This document shows, piece after piece, positions 1 to 6,872 of a DNA stretch of 8,700 nucleotides. Made by a program: the position numbers and the translations under genes. Within the stretch, counting starts at the first letter, position 1; every line of letters begins with the position of its first letter. The notes under the pieces were generated by a model. That model saw nothing but the letters and a program-made list of their open reading frames with translations, searched no databases and had not been told where the DNA came from. The stretch comes from an uncultured Oscillospiraceae bacterium. Lineage in GTDB: Bacteria; Bacillota; Clostridia; Oscillospirales; Acutalibacteraceae. The stretch is from assembly GCA_900552605.1 (NCBI GenBank), contig USAR01000050.1:1-8700 (forward strand), given 5' to 3'.

Positions 1-781
1 CATACTTATATCGTTGCACAGCTTTAAAAAAGGTTACATATCCAAGCTTCATTGGCACGATTTCTTTGAGCTTGAAATTGTCCTTGCAGGTAATGGGCTG
101 CACACATTAAATGATAAACAGTATGAAATATCGCCCGGCAGCGCTTATCTTCTTACGTACAACGATTTTCATTTACTGAATTCTCTGTCGGATTTAAAAT
201 TACTTAACATAGCTTTTGTTTCAAATGCAGTTAGCAAGGAACTGCTCCAAGCGGTTTCAACCGGTGGTATTTCCTTGCTTGGCTGCAATGAGTTAGACTC
301 TGTGACGGAAAGGCTGGAATTATTGGAGCATACAAAAAACAAAGACGTAAATATATATGATATATTAAGCAGATGCTTTTTAGAAGAACTCATAATAAGA
401 ATTATTCTTAAGCATACCGCGACAGGCTGTGCTCAAACCCCTTCTGCCGTCCAGCGTTGCATTATGATAATCGCTGAAAATTTCCGCGATGATATATCTC
501 TTGAATGTGTTGCAAAGAAACTGTTTTTATCACCGAATTACCTTGGATTACTGTTTAAAAGGGCGGTCGGCAGTTCATTCAGAGGTTATTTGAATGCCCT
601 TCGCACACGTTGTGCTTGCAATTTGTTGGCCACTACTGACAAATCTGTTAAAGAAATTGCATCGTATTGCGGATACAATTCTTTTGAACACTTCACTTAC
701 ACTTTCAAAAAGAATATGCAATTGTCGGCAAATGAATACAGAAAAAAGGTAAAATTTATTATTTATACCGATACTCATTAA
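1..781 (+). CDS. AraC-family transcriptional regulator, 5' end cut by window edge
   Basis: Sugar- or metabolite-responsive DNA-binding activator of the AraC/XylS family. The frame is open to the left edge. A TTG codon at 14 is the first possible start, but it leaves only 12 residues before the cupin motif, whereas relatives usually have about 20 or more, so I think the true start lies upstream. Numbering from the TTG: an N-terminal cupin (HWHDFFELEIVLAGNG, about 13-28, with the H-x-H and E pattern), a middle helical linker (about 95-140), then the two-helix-turn-helix DNA-binding domain: first HTH about 162-183 (SLECVAKKLFLSPNYLGLLF), second about 211-232 (SVKEIASYCGYNSFEHFTYTF). The C-terminal NEYRKK ending is typical. 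The stop at 779-781 abuts a hairpin shared with a minus-strand pseudogene. Its target is unknown; the glycosidase gene at 1441 is one candidate, but a fossil gene lies between them. Confidence 0.92.
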   Translation, partial: ILISLHSFKKGYISKLHWHDFFELEIVLAGNGLHTLNDKQYEISPGSAYLLTYNDFHLLNSLSDLKLLNIAFVSNAVSKELLQAVSTGGISLLGCNELDSVTERLELLEHTKNKDVNIYDILSRCFLEELIIRIILKHTATGCAQTPSAVQRCIMIIAENFRDDISLECVAKKLFLSPNYLGLLFKRAVGSSFRGYLNALRTRCACNLLATTDKSVKEIASYCGYNSFEHFTYTFKKNMQLSANEYRKKVKFIIYTDTH

Positions 782-824
782 AAAACACCGCACATAACAG
801 CTAATTGTTATATGCGATGTTTTT
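781..824 (-). terminator. Intrinsic terminator of the minus-strand pseudogene (possibly bidirectional)
   Basis: Arms 781-798 and 807-824 form an 18-bp stem with loop AGCTAATT. Two positions (788/817 and 793/812) are C-A mismatches on the plus strand but G-U wobbles on the minus strand, so the RNA that folds fully is the minus-strand one, and it ends in a run of six T. The plus strand also has a short T run (820-824) after the stem, so it may serve the AraC gene too. The stop codon of the pseudogene (808-810) lies inside the stem. Confidence 0.75.
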
Positions 825-1200
825 CTATAATCGTTATCCCTAATACGGCGGCTTTAATGCTCTTATACATATCCTGCATCTGCATATCAATACCGGCTAT
901 CTTATCTGCAACCTCAAGCATTTCTTCGTTAACACCCTTCGCCTCCTCGACTTATAGGCTTTACACTTTATATCGTGCTCAAGACTCGACCAAAATTCCA
1001 TCGCAATTGTGCTGATCTGTATTTACGGATTGATATACTCTTTGCTTTCGGAAAGATATACAGGTACGCGATTTTCAAGGTGCCATGAGCGATAGCCGTT
1101 ATAATCAGGTATTTTTATGTAATCTTGAGTTTTAAGAATTTCACATCCTCGTGTCGCTCAAACATATCCGCATTGCGGCAAATCCATAAATATTTTTAAG
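808..1200 (-). pseudogene. Decayed RelA/SpoT-domain small alarmone synthetase (RelQ/YjbM-like), C-terminal part
   Basis: Reading the minus strand and joining frames recovers the C-terminal part of a (p)ppGpp synthetase of the small single-domain type. Pieces in order: ADMFERHEDV, ILKTQDYIKIP, NGYRSWHLENRVPVYLSE (about 1048-1100, the family's conserved GYRSxH motif), QISTIAMEFWSSLEHD (about 973-1020, family pattern VQIRTxAMDFWAxLEH), then EEMLEVADKIAGIDMQMQ (about 875-927). Lesions: a one-base loss near 1140, an in-frame TAA at 1023-1025, and another frameshift near 945-960. The arginine of QIRT has become serine. Sequence upstream of about 1200 no longer resembles the family, so the N-terminal half is gone. 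An intact protein would have made ppGpp/pppGpp from ATP and GDP/GTP in the stringent response. The family match is from memory of motifs, not a search, but the order and spacing of the pieces are hard to explain otherwise. Confidence 0.82.
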
Positions 1201-1335
1201 CGCTATATATTCCTTAGCAGTTGAAGAACATTTAAAACAGCGATGTCGACTGTCAAATCTCAACATTCACAGCCTATTCAGCAGTTTTGTGATATTTAAC
1301 AATTTATTGCAATTATTATTGTGCAAAAAGCGGTA
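1201..1335. other. Intergenic stretch between pseudogene and promoter
   Basis: AT-rich and without a convincing gene. The only structure noted is a set of TTGCA/TGCAA half-sites at its right end (1307-1340), described separately. Confidence 0.5.
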
Positions 1336-1340
1336 TTGCA
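1307..1340. promoter_or_regulatory. Candidate operator: alternating TTGCA half-sites
   Basis: TTGCA at 1307-1311, TGCAA at 1322-1326 and TTGCA at 1336-1340 alternate in orientation at 14-15 base steps. The last overlaps the -35 box of the glycosidase promoter. A TGCAA-N8-TTGC arrangement also lies just upstream of the GH130 promoter (5783-5799). The shared pattern suggests one regulator for both genes, but the half-sites are short and the region is AT-rich. Confidence 0.3.
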
Positions 1341-1364
1341 TTTTATTGCTCTTTGTGATAATAT
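1336..1364 (+). promoter_or_regulatory. Sigma-A type promoter of the GH106-like gene
   Basis: TTGCAT (1336-1341) and TAATAT (1359-1364) are separated by exactly 17 bases, so transcription should begin near 1371. This lies downstream of the GTG at 1321 that begins the long open frame and upstream of the ATG at 1441, which supports the ATG as the real start and leaves a leader of about 70 bases. Confidence 0.7.
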
Positions 1365-1423
1365 GACAAACGTAAATAAAGCTTTCAAAACGGCTTACAA
1401 TGCGGTTTCGGCTGCTTGGATAA

Positions 1424-1430
1424 AAAAGGA
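1424..1430 (+). promoter_or_regulatory. Ribosome binding site deciding the 1441 start
   Basis: AAAAGGA ends 10 bases before ATG 1441. No comparable site precedes the GTG at 1321, which is also upstream of the promoter. Confidence 0.75.
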
Positions 1431-1440
1431 ATGTGTTGCT

Positions 1441-4400
1441 ATGTTTTACAAAAAAAATAATACTGAAAGGCTAAATGATTCTCTGTTTCAAAACCCTACT
1501 TCCGAATACCGCGGTGCACCCTTTTGGGCGTGGAACTGCAGGCTTGAAAAAGAAGAGCTTCTTCGTCAGATCGACATATTCAAAGAAATGGGCTTAGGCG
1601 GTTTTCATATGCATGTAAGAACAGGTATGGCAACCAAGTATTTAAGCGATGAATATATGGACTTTATAAAAGCCTGCACAAATAAAGCAAAGCAGGACGA
1701 AATGCTTGCTTACCTTTATGATGAGGACAGGTGGCCGTCAGGCTCTGCCGGTGGATATGTTACAGCCGAAAGCGATGAATACCGCAAAAAAATGCTGCGT
1801 CTTACCACCGTGCCTTACGTCAGTTCTAACAAAGCAGCTGTGCAACCCGGCTACGGCACTGAAAATTTGCGCACTGAAGAAGGAACATATCTCACCTGTT
1901 TCGATATAGTGCTCGATGAAAACGGCTGTCTTAAAAGCTATAAAGTCATTGAAAAAGACGACAACGCAGAGGGAACAAAATGGTATGCCTATGTTGACCT
2001 TGGCGAGAAATCCACATGGTTTAACAATCAGTCTTATATAGACACGCTATCGAAGCCGGCAATGGACAGGTTTATCGACATTACCTATAATGCATACTTA
2101 AAGTCTGTGGGTGATGAGTTCGGTAAAACAGTGCCGTCCATCTTCACGGATGAGCCGCAGGTTTCAATGAAAGACAGGCTTGAGTATTCAACCGATAAAA
2201 AAGACGTTACCATTCCTTGGACCACTACCCTGCCCGAGACCTTCAAAAAAGCATACGGCGTTGATTTGGTGAGCCATATACCTGAGATTTTTTGGGAACT
2301 GCCGAACGGCGAGGTTTCACAGGTAAGATATCAATACCACGACCACGTTGCAGAACGCTTTGCCGAAGCATTTGCCGACAACTGCGGAAAATGGTGCGGC
2401 GAGCACGGCATTATGCTTACAGGTCATATGATGGAAGAACAAAATCTTATATCGCAGACCCGCGCACTTGGAGAAGTTATGCGCAATTATCGCGGTTTCC
2501 AACAGCCCGGCATTGATATACTCTGTGCAGGACGCGAGCTTACAACCGCCAAGCAGGCACAGTCTGCCGTGCACCAATACGGCAGAGAGGGTATGCTTTC
2601 TGAGCTTTACGGCGTAACCGGCTGGGATTTCGACCTGCGTTCGCATAAGCTGCACGGTGATTGGCAGGCAGCATACGGCGTTACCGTGCGCGTGCAGCAC
2701 CTTTCCTGGGTATCAATGAAGGGCGAAGCTAAACGCGACTATCCGGCATCTATCAGCTATCAGTCGCCGTGGTATAAGGAATATCATAATGTTGAAGATC
2801 ATTTTGCAAGAGTAAACACCGCTCTTACCCGCGGCAAGCCTTTGGTTAAAGTCGGCGTTATTCATCCTGTTGAAAGCTGTTGGCTGCATTGGGGACCAAA
2901 TGATCTGCAAGGCAGTACTTTGGATGAGCTTAACAAAAACTTTTTAAACTGTGCAAAGTGGTTTGCAGAAATGCTGATAGACTATGACTACATCAGCGAA
3001 TCTCTTTTACCGTCGCTGTGCAAAAATGGCGGTGCCCCGCTTAAAGTGGGCAAAATGGAATATGATGCCATTGTTGTTCCGGGCTGCGACACTCTGCGCT
3101 CAACAACGCTGCAACGACTTGAGGAATTTAAAAACGCCGGCGGCAAGCTTATATTTATGGGCAAGGCTCCCCGTTTTTGCGATGCCGTGCGCTCCGACCG
3201 CGGCGAAAAGCTGCTTGAAAAGAGCACACATATTGACTTTACAAAGAATTCGCTTTGCGACGCATTGGAAGATGAAAGACTGTTGAAGGTAAGATATTCC
3301 GACGGCAGAGCAGCCGACCGTTATTGCCACCAGCTGCGCCGCGACGGAGATGGTGTTTGGCTGTTCTTGGCACAGTGCACCGATCCCGAAAGCCGCTATG
3401 TTTCAAAATGCTACTCGCTGCAAATCGCTCTGCGCGGTGAATATGATGTTACACTTTACAACACCGAAAACGGCGATATAACTCCGCTTGAAAGCCGCTT
3501 GCAAAACGGATTTACCGTATTTGATTACAACCTTTACGACTACGGCAGCTTGCTGATTTACTATTCACCGAGGACTGCAGCTGACAGCGATGTTTGCAAA
3601 AAAAGTGAAACAAAGGCAGTTGCCGAGAAAAAGCAGATTGCAACACCCTACGAAACCGAATTTACTCTTTCGGAGCCGAATGTTGTGCTGCTCGATATGG
3701 CTGAATTCAAGCTTGATGACGGCGATTATGAACCGACTGAGGAAATACTGCGGCTCGACTCCAAGCTGCGTGAAAGGCTTGGAATGAATCTTGCAGGCGG
3801 ATTTGTGGCACAGCCGTGGACTATGCCGGATGAAGTGCCGCAGCATACCGTTACCCTACGCTTTACCATCGAAACCGAAATAGAGGTTAACGACGCAGAA
3901 CTGGCGCTTGAGGACGCCGATAAAGCGGTGATAAAGCTTAACGGCAAGCAGATTGAAAAGAAGATAGACGGCTGGTATGTTGATAAATCGATTGAAAAAG
4001 TAAGATTGCCTATACTTGAAATCGGCACGCATTATTTAGAAATATCTCTGCCGTTCGGGGAAAGAACCAATACAGAGTGGTGCTATCTGCTCGGAACATT
4101 CGGTGTTGAAGTAAAAGGCAGAAAGAAAACTATTAAGGCGTTGCCGAAAACTCTTTGCTTTGGCGATATTGTGCCGCAGGGTCTCCCCTTCTACGGTGGA
4201 AACGTTACATACAAGCTGCCTGTAAAAGCTCACAAAAAACCGCTTACACTGCACGTTCCGCACTATGTCGGCGGTATAGTTACAGCAGAAGTAAACGGCA
4301 AAAAGCAAGCTGTTATGACTCCGCCTTATAACGCCGTGCTTGAGCCGTGCGACAAGGACTGCACCGTTGAGCTTACGCTTTACGGCAATCGCTTTAACTC

Positions 4401-4545
4401 ATTCGGTCAGGTGCACGCAACCGATATTACATTCAGATGGATCGGCCCCCAGCTTTGGCGCACCAAGGGCGACGAGTGGAGCTACGAATATCTGCTTAGA
4501 AAAACCGGCATATTCTCTTCACCCGTGCTTTTTGAAGAGAAATAG
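1441..4545 (+). CDS. Large GH106-like glycoside hydrolase, cytoplasmic, 1034 aa
   Basis: Probable glycosidase related to the GH106 (alpha-L-rhamnosidase) superfamily. The N-terminus (about 24-105) carries the block typical of these proteins: RGAPFWAWN, MGLGGFHMHVRTG and LYDEDRWPSGSAGG. A TIM-barrel-like core follows, with carboxylate motifs IFTDEP (234-239), GHMMEEQ (328-334) and SELYGVTGWDF (387-397); E238 and E388 are my candidates for acid/base or nucleophile, by position only. Around 541-580 a segment (YDAIVVPGCDTLRS, GGKLIFMG) resembles the amidotransferase-like fold of beta-galactosidase trimerisation domains. The rest, to 1034, looks like beta-sandwich or jelly-roll modules (LNGKQI, VNGKKQ). 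No signal peptide, membrane segment or anchor is visible, so it should act on imported oligosaccharides. The 40 codons before the ATG contain the promoter and are not coding. It has its own promoter and no co-transcribed neighbour. The exact bond cleaved cannot be told; rhamnosidase is the default guess. Confidence 0.8.
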   Translation: MFYKKNNTERLNDSLFQNPTSEYRGAPFWAWNCRLEKEELLRQIDIFKEMGLGGFHMHVRTGMATKYLSDEYMDFIKACTNKAKQDEMLAYLYDEDRWPSGSAGGYVTAESDEYRKKMLRLTTVPYVSSNKAAVQPGYGTENLRTEEGTYLTCFDIVLDENGCLKSYKVIEKDDNAEGTKWYAYVDLGEKSTWFNNQSYIDTLSKPAMDRFIDITYNAYLKSVGDEFGKTVPSIFTDEPQVSMKDRLEYSTDKKDVTIPWTTTLPETFKKAYGVDLVSHIPEIFWELPNGEVSQVRYQYHDHVAERFAEAFADNCGKWCGEHGIMLTGHMMEEQNLISQTRALGEVMRNYRGFQQPGIDILCAGRELTTAKQAQSAVHQYGREGMLSELYGVTGWDFDLRSHKLHGDWQAAYGVTVRVQHLSWVSMKGEAKRDYPASISYQSPWYKEYHNVEDHFARVNTALTRGKPLVKVGVIHPVESCWLHWGPNDLQGSTLDELNKNFLNCAKWFAEMLIDYDYISESLLPSLCKNGGAPLKVGKMEYDAIVVPGCDTLRSTTLQRLEEFKNAGGKLIFMGKAPRFCDAVRSDRGEKLLEKSTHIDFTKNSLCDALEDERLLKVRYSDGRAADRYCHQLRRDGDGVWLFLAQCTDPESRYVSKCYSLQIALRGEYDVTLYNTENGDITPLESRLQNGFTVFDYNLYDYGSLLIYYSPRTAADSDVCKKSETKAVAEKKQIATPYETEFTLSEPNVVLLDMAEFKLDDGDYEPTEEILRLDSKLRERLGMNLAGGFVAQPWTMPDEVPQHTVTLRFTIETEIEVNDAELALEDADKAVIKLNGKQIEKKIDGWYVDKSIEKVRLPILEIGTHYLEISLPFGERTNTEWCYLLGTFGVEVKGRKKTIKALPKTLCFGDIVPQGLPFYGGNVTYKLPVKAHKKPLTLHVPHYVGGIVTAEVNGKKQAVMTPPYNAVLEPCDKDCTVELTLYGNRFNSFGQVHATDITFRWIGPQLWRTKGDEWSYEYLLRKTGIFSSPVLFEEK

Positions 4546-4564
4546 AGTTTAACACAGATTAAAA

Positions 4565-4606
4565 CGCTGCGCCCAAAATTCCGCAATACGGCTTTCGTGC
4601 GCAGTG
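4565..4606 (+). other. Hairpin downstream of the GH106-like gene
   Basis: CGCTGCGC (4565-4572) pairs with GCGCAGTG (4599-4606), with one G-U wobble that works only on the plus strand. A small inner CCG/CGG hairpin is possible. The run after it is A-rich, not T-rich, so it is not a standard intrinsic terminator. It may be a 3'-end structure of the glycosidase mRNA. Confidence 0.4.
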
Positions 4607-4620
4607 AAAAAGAGTATTTT

Positions 4621-4668
4621 AAATTAAAAACGGCAAACGGCCGTACCGAAAGGCACAGCCGTTTACCA
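4621..4668 (-). terminator. Strong intrinsic terminator on the minus strand
   Basis: Arms 4632-4647 and 4652-4667 form a 16-bp stem with a four-base loop. Three positions (4634/4665, 4642/4657, 4645/4654) are C-A or A-C mismatches on the plus strand but G-U wobbles on the minus strand, where the stem is unbroken. On the minus strand it is followed by GTTTTTAATTT. It therefore ends a leftward transcript, yet no intact minus-strand gene precedes it. Confidence 0.75.
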
Positions 4669-4799
4669 AAGAGAGTGTTTATCAAAATATTAGGAATAAT
4701 TAAAATGATACAACGACAAAGCGATTTAACATAACTGATACCGCTTTATCGATAACGATGATATCATATACCACAAAACGCCAATATACAAGTGAATAT

Positions 4800-4827
4800 C
4801 CTGCTAAAAATATAGACAAACCTGCTA
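4800..4827. promoter_or_regulatory. Candidate AraC-type operator, CCTGCTA repeat at 21-bp spacing
   Basis: CCTGCTA occurs at 4800-4806 and again at 4821-4827, a 21-base repeat distance (two helical turns), which is the spacing AraC-family dimers typically recognise as direct half-sites. It lies about 90-120 bases before the AraC gene, so autoregulation is plausible. Imperfect inverted arms CGCCAATA (4779-4786) and TATTTGGCG (4829-4837) flank it. Inference only. Confidence 0.3.
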
Positions 4828-4918
4828 CTATTTGGCGTCGATTGTAAAATATCAAAAAAACAAACAAATTCTTTGCTGCATTAACGGACAATTTTAGCAA
4901 TATTTAAGGAGAAGTTGA

Positions 4919-5767
4919 ATGAAGACAACATACCACGGTAATGTGCGCGATGTAAGCGATATTGAATCGGATAGCTTTTTGAAAGTTAACATCTGCGGCG
5001 TTTCCGCATACAGCCTCGGCGACTACACCACCATTCGCGAACGAGGAAGACGCGACTACCAGCTGATGTATATCCGAAAGGGTAAAATTAAAATCGATGT
5101 GTTAGATAAAACTGTCACACTTCCTGCCGGAAGTGTGATTATATACCATCCACACGAGCCGCAGCGATATACATATGAAAAGAAAGACAAATATGAATGC
5201 ACATGGGTGCACTTTTCGGGAACCATAGTTGAAAAAATGCTGAAAGACCTTGGCATATTTGAAAAACGAGTTTTCAAGGTTAACGATGTTTCAACTCTTG
5301 AAGATCTGCTTGCCGGAATTCTGCCTGAGCACAGACTGCAGCGACCCGGCTATGAATACAACGAAGCAGCACTTATTATTGAGGTGCTCTGTCTGCTTTC
5401 AAGAAACGAAAGAGAAACGGTTTATGAATACAGTACATCGCGCCAAAAAATAGAGGGTGTACTGATTGAAATGGAAAGAAATGTTACGGGAAGCTTTCCT
5501 TTGGAAGAATACGCAAAGAGAATCCATCTTTCACCGGGCAGGTTTGCTCACCTTTTTACAGAGACTGTGGGAATGTCTCCGCACAGATATATGATTACGC
5601 TCAAGCTAAAAAAAGCCAAACAACTGCTGCGACAAACCGACCACAGTGTCAGGGAGATTGCAGAGCTCAGCGGTTTCGGCGATCCGATGTATTTTTCGCG
5701 TATTTTTAAAAAATACAACGGATTTACGCCTATGCAGTATCGCAAGTCAAACTCAAACGCTGAATAA
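4919..5767 (+). CDS. AraC-family transcriptional regulator, 282 aa, complete
   Basis: Probable sugar-sensing activator of the adjacent glycosidase genes. The ATG is preceded by AAGGAG (4906-4911) at a 7-base spacing. The N-terminal cupin/AraC-binding domain spans about 25-110: RGRRDYQLMYIRKGKIKI (about 42-59) and the GSVIIYHPHEPQRY segment (71-84) match the usual ligand-pocket pattern, followed by WVHFSG (96-101). The C-terminal DNA-binding domain (about 175-276) has two helix-turn-helices, about 195-214 (LEEYAKRIHLSPGRFAHLF) and about 243-264 (SVREIAELSGFGDPMYFSRIF), then the standard NGFTPMQYRK ending. Length is normal for the family. It sits between the GH106-like and GH130 genes in the same direction but is separated from both by intergenic regions with their own signals, so it seems transcribed alone. 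The ligand is unknown; mannose- or rhamnose-containing sugars would fit its neighbours. Confidence 0.95.
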   Translation: MKTTYHGNVRDVSDIESDSFLKVNICGVSAYSLGDYTTIRERGRRDYQLMYIRKGKIKIDVLDKTVTLPAGSVIIYHPHEPQRYTYEKKDKYECTWVHFSGTIVEKMLKDLGIFEKRVFKVNDVSTLEDLLAGILPEHRLQRPGYEYNEAALIIEVLCLLSRNERETVYEYSTSRQKIEGVLIEMERNVTGSFPLEEYAKRIHLSPGRFAHLFTETVGMSPHRYMITLKLKKAKQLLRQTDHSVREIAELSGFGDPMYFSRIFKKYNGFTPMQYRKSNSNAE

Positions 5768-5782
5768 ATCATCGTTAATATG

Positions 5783-5806
5783 TGCAACAACATCGTTGCT
5801 TTTTAT
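5783..5806 (+). promoter_or_regulatory. TGCAA/TTGC inverted repeat: weak terminator or operator
   Basis: TGCAA (5783-5787) and TTGC (5796-5799) face each other; as RNA, GCAAC/GTTGC makes a 5-bp stem followed by TTTTTAT. It could be a weak terminator for the AraC gene, which ends at 5767, or an operator just upstream of the GH130 promoter. The pattern resembles the half-sites at 1322-1340. Confidence 0.35.
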
Positions 5807-5807
5807 A

Positions 5808-5835
5808 TTTACTTTCTATTTCAAGGTGTTATAAT
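5808..5835 (+). promoter_or_regulatory. Extended -10 promoter of the GH130 gene
   Basis: A perfect TATAAT (5830-5835) preceded by TG one base away (TGTTATAAT, 5827-5835) forms an extended -10. A weak -35, TTTACT (5808-5813), lies 16 bases upstream. The weak -35 next to an inverted repeat fits activator-dependent transcription. Confidence 0.7.
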
Positions 5836-5874
5836 CGCCCTATCGGATTTCAATAAAAACGGAGGGCAATTTTT

Positions 5875-6816
5875 ATGTATTTAAAAGAAGAATATCTGTA
5901 CAGACACCCAGAGAATCCAATAATTAAACCGGCAGATTTTGAGGATGCTTATGCAACGTTTAACTGCGGGCAAACAATTTATAAAGGCAAAACCATTCTG
6001 TTGGTTGCTGTTCAACACAAAAGTTTCCCGTCTCCCTGTATTCACGTTGCCGAAAGCGACGACGGAGTACATTTTACAATTCGCAAAGAACCGTTTATAA
6101 CTCGTTCTGAAAACAGCGACTTTAAGCAGCTTGACACGTGGACTATCGACCCGAGAGTTACATATATTCCTGAGGATGATATATATTACATTACGCGACC
6201 TCTTGATTCATCATGGGGAACTGCTGCTCTTCTTTGCAGAACTAAAGATTTTGAAACATATGAGGAAATGGATATAATAGCACTTCCCCACAACCGCGTT
6301 CCGTGCATTTTCGGCGGAAAGGTCAACGGTAAATACGTGCGCCTTGACAGGCCTAATCCTAAAAGCAACGGTGACGGTGACGGTGGCGGAAGACTTTGGA
6401 TTTCTTTTTCAAATGACCTTATTCATTGGGGTGAACACAGACCGCTGCTCGCACCGTTCACACTGTGGAATTGGACTAAAATCGGACCGACGCCGCCCGT
6501 TAAAACCAAAGATGGCTGGTTTTCTGTAATCCACGGTGTCACAAACAGCTGTTCCGGCAGGCGTTACAGCATTGGCGCTATGCTTTTAGACCTTGAAGAT
6601 CCAACAAAAATAATCGGTAAAACAATGAAGCCGATTCTTACCCCCGATGCACCGTATGAATATATGGGCACTGTTCCAAATGTTGTATTTCCCTGCGGTT
6701 TTATTGCTGATGAGGAAAAGGACGAACTGAAGGTTTACTACGGTGCTGCCGACACGTATGTGGGTCTTGCGAGCGGAAGGCTAAGTGAAGTTATCAACCT
6801 TTGCAAAGATCGTTGA
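5875..6816 (+). CDS. GH130-family beta-mannoside phosphorylase or mannosidase, 313 aa
   Basis: Five-bladed beta-propeller enzyme of glycoside hydrolase family 130. Most members split beta-mannosides with phosphate, giving mannose 1-phosphate; some hydrolyse instead. The start has GGAGGG (5861-5866) 8 bases before the ATG. Family signatures in order: IDPRV (91-95, D92 the likely catalytic acid), HNRVPCIFGGKV (139-150), RLWISFSNDLIHWG (173-186), KIGPTPPVKTKDGWFSVIHGV (202-222, seen in parts), MLLDLEDPTKII (236-247), VPNVVFPCG (267-275) and YYGAADTYVGLA (288-299). Length is normal. No signal peptide, so cytoplasmic. A Gly/Asp-rich loop (NGDGDGGG, 165-172) comes from a short DNA repeat and may sit near the active-site rim. 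The presence of conserved His and Arg/Lys positions favours phosphorolysis, but the subgroup and linkage cannot be fixed by eye. It follows the AraC gene by about 107 bases and has its own promoter. Confidence 0.9.
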   Translation: MYLKEEYLYRHPENPIIKPADFEDAYATFNCGQTIYKGKTILLVAVQHKSFPSPCIHVAESDDGVHFTIRKEPFITRSENSDFKQLDTWTIDPRVTYIPEDDIYYITRPLDSSWGTAALLCRTKDFETYEEMDIIALPHNRVPCIFGGKVNGKYVRLDRPNPKSNGDGDGGGRLWISFSNDLIHWGEHRPLLAPFTLWNWTKIGPTPPVKTKDGWFSVIHGVTNSCSGRRYSIGAMLLDLEDPTKIIGKTMKPILTPDAPYEYMGTVPNVVFPCGFIADEEKDELKVYYGAADTYVGLASGRLSEVINLCKDR

Positions 6817-6841
6817 AAAGAAAGATCACAGAAGAGATTAA

Positions 6842-6862
6842 GAAAAAATTGCATATTTTTTC
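6842..6862 (+). terminator. AT-rich hairpin, possible terminator of the GH130 gene
   Basis: GAAAAAAT (6842-6849) pairs with ATTTTTTC (6855-6862) around a TGCAT loop. It is the only hairpin between the GH130 stop and the next promoter, but it has almost no G-C pairs, so it would be a weak terminator. Confidence 0.3.
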
Positions 6863-6872
6863 CAAAAAGGAC

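Larger units (their letters stand above)
4546..4918. other. Gene-poor region between GH106-like gene and AraC gene
   Basis: No convincing gene. It holds a plus-strand hairpin after the GH gene (4565-4606), a strong minus-strand terminator (4632-4668), a 21-bp-spaced direct repeat (4800-4827) and the ribosome binding site AAGGAG (4906-4911) of the next gene. A 66-codon hydrophobic minus-strand frame (4700-4900) ends 31 bases before the terminator but has only a TTG start with no ribosome binding site. It may be a gene remnant. I found no clear promoter for the AraC gene. Confidence 0.55.

Noticed and set aside
1321..1440. N-terminal extension of the large glycosidase from a GTG at 1321
   Set aside because: A TTGCAT-17-TAATAT promoter (1336-1364) lies inside it, no ribosome binding site precedes the GTG, and the residues do not resemble the family. 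ATG 1441 has a good site.
2317..2700. 127-codon minus-strand frame inside the glycosidase gene
   Set aside because: Shadow of the plus-strand gene, with no start signals and no family resemblance.
4632..4667. Cyclic-di-GMP-I-like riboswitch, from plus-strand GGCAAAC and GAAAGG
   Set aside because: The rest of the core (GGACGCAAAGCC and the second stem) is missing, and the segment is better explained as a minus-strand terminator.
4700..4900. Small hydrophobic minus-strand protein of 66 aa
   Set aside because: TTG start without a ribosome binding site, a stop just upstream, and AT-rich sequence that gives hydrophobic codons by chance. Kept only as a possible remnant because of the terminator after it.
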